Positions 5,624-6,773 of a stretch of 6,773 nt of DNA are shown here, piece after piece. The notes below the pieces were generated by a model. That model did no database searches, was not told the DNA's origin, and saw nothing but the letters and a program-made list of their open reading frames with translations. The DNA lies in assembly GCA_034408875.1 (NCBI GenBank), contig JAWXCJ010000356.1:1-6773 (forward strand). The letters are read 5' to 3'. Every line of letters starts with the position of its first letter. Positions within the stretch are counted from its first letter, which is position 1. The translations under genes and the position numbers were made by a program. The DNA is from JANNHK01 sp034408875 (lineage in GTDB: Bacteria; Actinomycetota; Acidimicrobiia; IMCC26256; PALSA-610).

Positions 5624-6192
5624 CACGATTTCTCCGATCGGGAAGGGCGGGCGGCAGCCAGGATCGTGGCCACCAGGACGAACGCGGACAGCGCCATGAA
5701 CGGAATCGAGATGTAGCCGAACTGGTCGTCGATCCACTTCGCAGTGCACGGCGGTCCGTACGCCGCGCACGTGTCGCTGCCGCCGATCTCGAGATCGGGG
5801 TTCCGTTCGATCGCGTAGTGGTACAGGGAAATCACGGGACCGACGAGAGCGAGCGCGAGCGCGTACGGCCGCACGCCCCAGTCACGGCGCGCAAGCGCCA
5901 CGACGAGAATGACGGCGAGCGGGTACATGGCGGCCCGCTGGTACCAGCACAACAGGCACGGCGTGAAGTGCGCGCCCTCGGACAGATACAGCGATCCGGC
6001 CATCGCCGTCACGGCGACGACAGCCGCGATCTGGAGCCCCGATTCGCCGAGCGAGTCCCGCACGCGCGCCCAGAGTGTGCGAGCGGGCCCGACGACGGCG
6101 AACAACGCGAGTGACCACAAGGCAAGGGTCGCGAAGTTCGCTCCGACGGTGAGAAGCGTGAAGAACGTGATCCAAGAGTCGTCGGCCGTCAC
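5623..6192 (-). CDS. dsbB: DsbB-family disulfide bond formation protein (BdbC-like)
   Basis: 189 residues, an integral membrane protein that passes electrons from the DsbA-type partner to quinone. Hydrophobic segments are near 8-34, 53-70, 86-101, 107-126 and 157-181; the first is additional to the usual four-helix core. The first redox pair is C79-LL-C82 in a CLLCWYQR motif between segments 2 and 3, and the second pair is C142 and C149 in the loop between segments 4 and 5. The arginine of the CxxCxxQR motif (R86), important for quinone binding in the family, is present, as is the FGYISIP segment common in Gram-positive BdbC-like members. It starts with GTG at 6192, seven bases after the stop of the PNPOx gene, with a GGAA at a suitable distance. 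It is clearly in one operon with the thioredoxin-like gene. Confidence 0.92.
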   Translation of the reverse strand: MTADDSWITFFTLLTVGANFATLALWSLALFAVVGPARTLWARVRDSLGESGLQIAAVVAVTAMAGSLYLSEGAHFTPCLLCWYQRAAMYPLAVILVVALARRDWGVRPYALALALVGPVISLYHYAIERNPDLEIGGSDTCAAYGPPCTAKWIDDQFGYISIPFMALSAFVLVATILAAARPSRSEKS

Positions 6193-6199
6193 GGGCTTC

Positions 6200-6640
6200 C
6201 TACGTGGTGGCGAGAGGCTCGGGCCGGGTCAGGCGCCGACCCGTGATCGCGCCGCCGTGAATGCGGAGCCAGTACTGCTTCGGTCCGGGATTCCACGGGC
6301 CGAGGTCGATCGCGTCGAGTCGCGCAAGTTCGGACTCCGATTCGACGACGTCGGCGGTGCCGACGACGAGCACGCTCCACCCGAGGTCGTCGGCGAGTTC
6401 GCCGTCGATGCCGTCGATTTCGAACGCAACCAGCCGACCGCGCGCTCCGTAGAGCTTTGTGCCGGGGTCGGTCCGGAACACGATCGTGTCGCCGTCGAGC
6501 GCGTACGTCACCGGGAAGATGACCGGCTGGTTGGCGATGGAGACCGCGAGGCGGCCGAGATGGCGGTCGGCGAGCAGGGCGAGGCACTCGCGCCGCTCCA
6601 TCACTTCGAGGACGGTGCGGTGGGTCGTTTCGGCGCTCAT
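6200..6640 (-). CDS. Pyridoxamine 5'-phosphate oxidase-like (split-barrel, FMN-binding fold) protein
   Basis: 146 residues. The pattern of a helix with EVMERRECLALLADRHLGRLAV, then PVIFPVTYALDGDTIVFRTDPGTKL, then VAFEIDGID and GWSVLVVGTADVV is characteristic of the small PNPOx-like family (Pyridox_ox_2) that binds flavin or, in some relatives, F420 or heme. The FRTDPGTK segment is where the cofactor phosphate is usually held. True PdxH function is unlikely given the family; a redox role in the cytoplasm is likely. The ATG at 6640 overlaps the stop of the CBS gene (ATGA) and has AAGGCGG as ribosome binding site; an in-frame start at 6688 would extend 16 residues, Arg/Ala-rich, into the CBS gene and is rejected. 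Such proteins often neighbour CBS and universal-stress proteins in actinobacterial stress clusters. Confidence 0.9.
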   Translation of the reverse strand: MSAETTHRTVLEVMERRECLALLADRHLGRLAVSIANQPVIFPVTYALDGDTIVFRTDPGTKLYGARGRLVAFEIDGIDGELADDLGWSVLVVGTADVVESESELARLDAIDLGPWNPGPKQYWLRIHGGAITGRRLTRPEPLATT

Positions 6641-6773
6641 GGCACGCCGCCTTCGATGTGCAGCGCCATACGCAGCGCGCCAACCCACGGTGGAGCCCCG
6701 AACAGGGCGGCGAGCACGGCAGTGAGTGTGACGAGTCCGAGTGGGCGATCGTCGCGGTCTACGACGACGAGGC
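6637..6773 (-). CDS. CBS-domain protein, C-terminal end (enters from right edge)
   Basis: Only the last 44 residues are in the window. They begin LVVVDRDDRPLGLVTLTAVLAAL, the strand-turn-strand-helix signature that ends a CBS domain, where D-x-x-x-R/x-P-x-G-x-(I/V)-(T/S) binds the adenosyl ligand. A tail of about 20 residues follows. CBS pairs sense AMP, ATP or SAM; Hrp1 (Rv2626c), a DosR-regulon protein, is a small stand-alone example. Whether this is such a protein or a larger membrane protein with a CBS module is not visible. Its TGA overlaps the ATG of the PNPOx gene by the ATGA arrangement, so it heads or belongs to the same operon. Confidence 0.75.
   Translation of the reverse strand, partial: LVVVDRDDRPLGLVTLTAVLAALFGAPPWVGALRMALHIEGGVP

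Overview
The DNA is very G+C-rich with strong G/C preference at third codon positions, and nearly every base is coding. The gene set (a bifunctional phosphotransferase/AAA ATPase of the Rv2004c kind, a Pat-like GNAT, a trehalose-phosphatase-like HAD protein, a CBS protein next to a PNPOx-fold protein) points to an actinobacterium. An acidimicrobial or other non-mycobacterial lineage is my guess, and the window has no rRNA or marker gene to settle it. I see no tRNA, CRISPR array, insertion sequence or integration scar.

Layout: (1) A minus-strand unit leads leftwards from about 1972: a degenerate receiver-domain protein (1349-1972), a GNAT acetyltransferase (779-1291), and a HAD-fold hydrolase that overlaps the GNAT by 23 bp and runs off the left edge (1-801). 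(2) A 107-bp divergent intergenic region (1973-2079) contains a DosR/DevR-like dyad and a perfect inverted repeat. (3) A plus-strand unit leads rightwards: a three-cupredoxin multicopper oxidase (2080-3432) and a two-domain APH-like kinase/AAA ATPase (3501-4958). (4) A tightly packed minus-strand operon enters from the right edge: the end of a CBS-domain protein (6637-6773), a PNPOx-like flavin/heme-fold protein (6200-6640), a DsbB-family membrane protein (5623-6192) and a membrane-anchored DsbA/TlpA-like thioredoxin (4955-5623). Its last stop codon overlaps the stop of the converging ATPase gene.

Function: the set resembles the hypoxia/dormancy (DosR/DevR) regulons of actinobacteria. The M. 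tuberculosis DosR regulon includes Rv2004c (APH/ATPase), neighbours Rv2006 (OtsB1, HAD plus GH65) and includes the CBS protein Hrp1. Two 9-of-10 matches to the GGGAC-N4-GTCCC half-site pattern were found in a by-eye scan, and both lie in intergenic DNA. The envelope genes (copper oxidase, disulfide-forming pair) suggest an extracytoplasmic redox module attached to this stress set. The co-regulation is inference; the gene calls are read directly from the translations.
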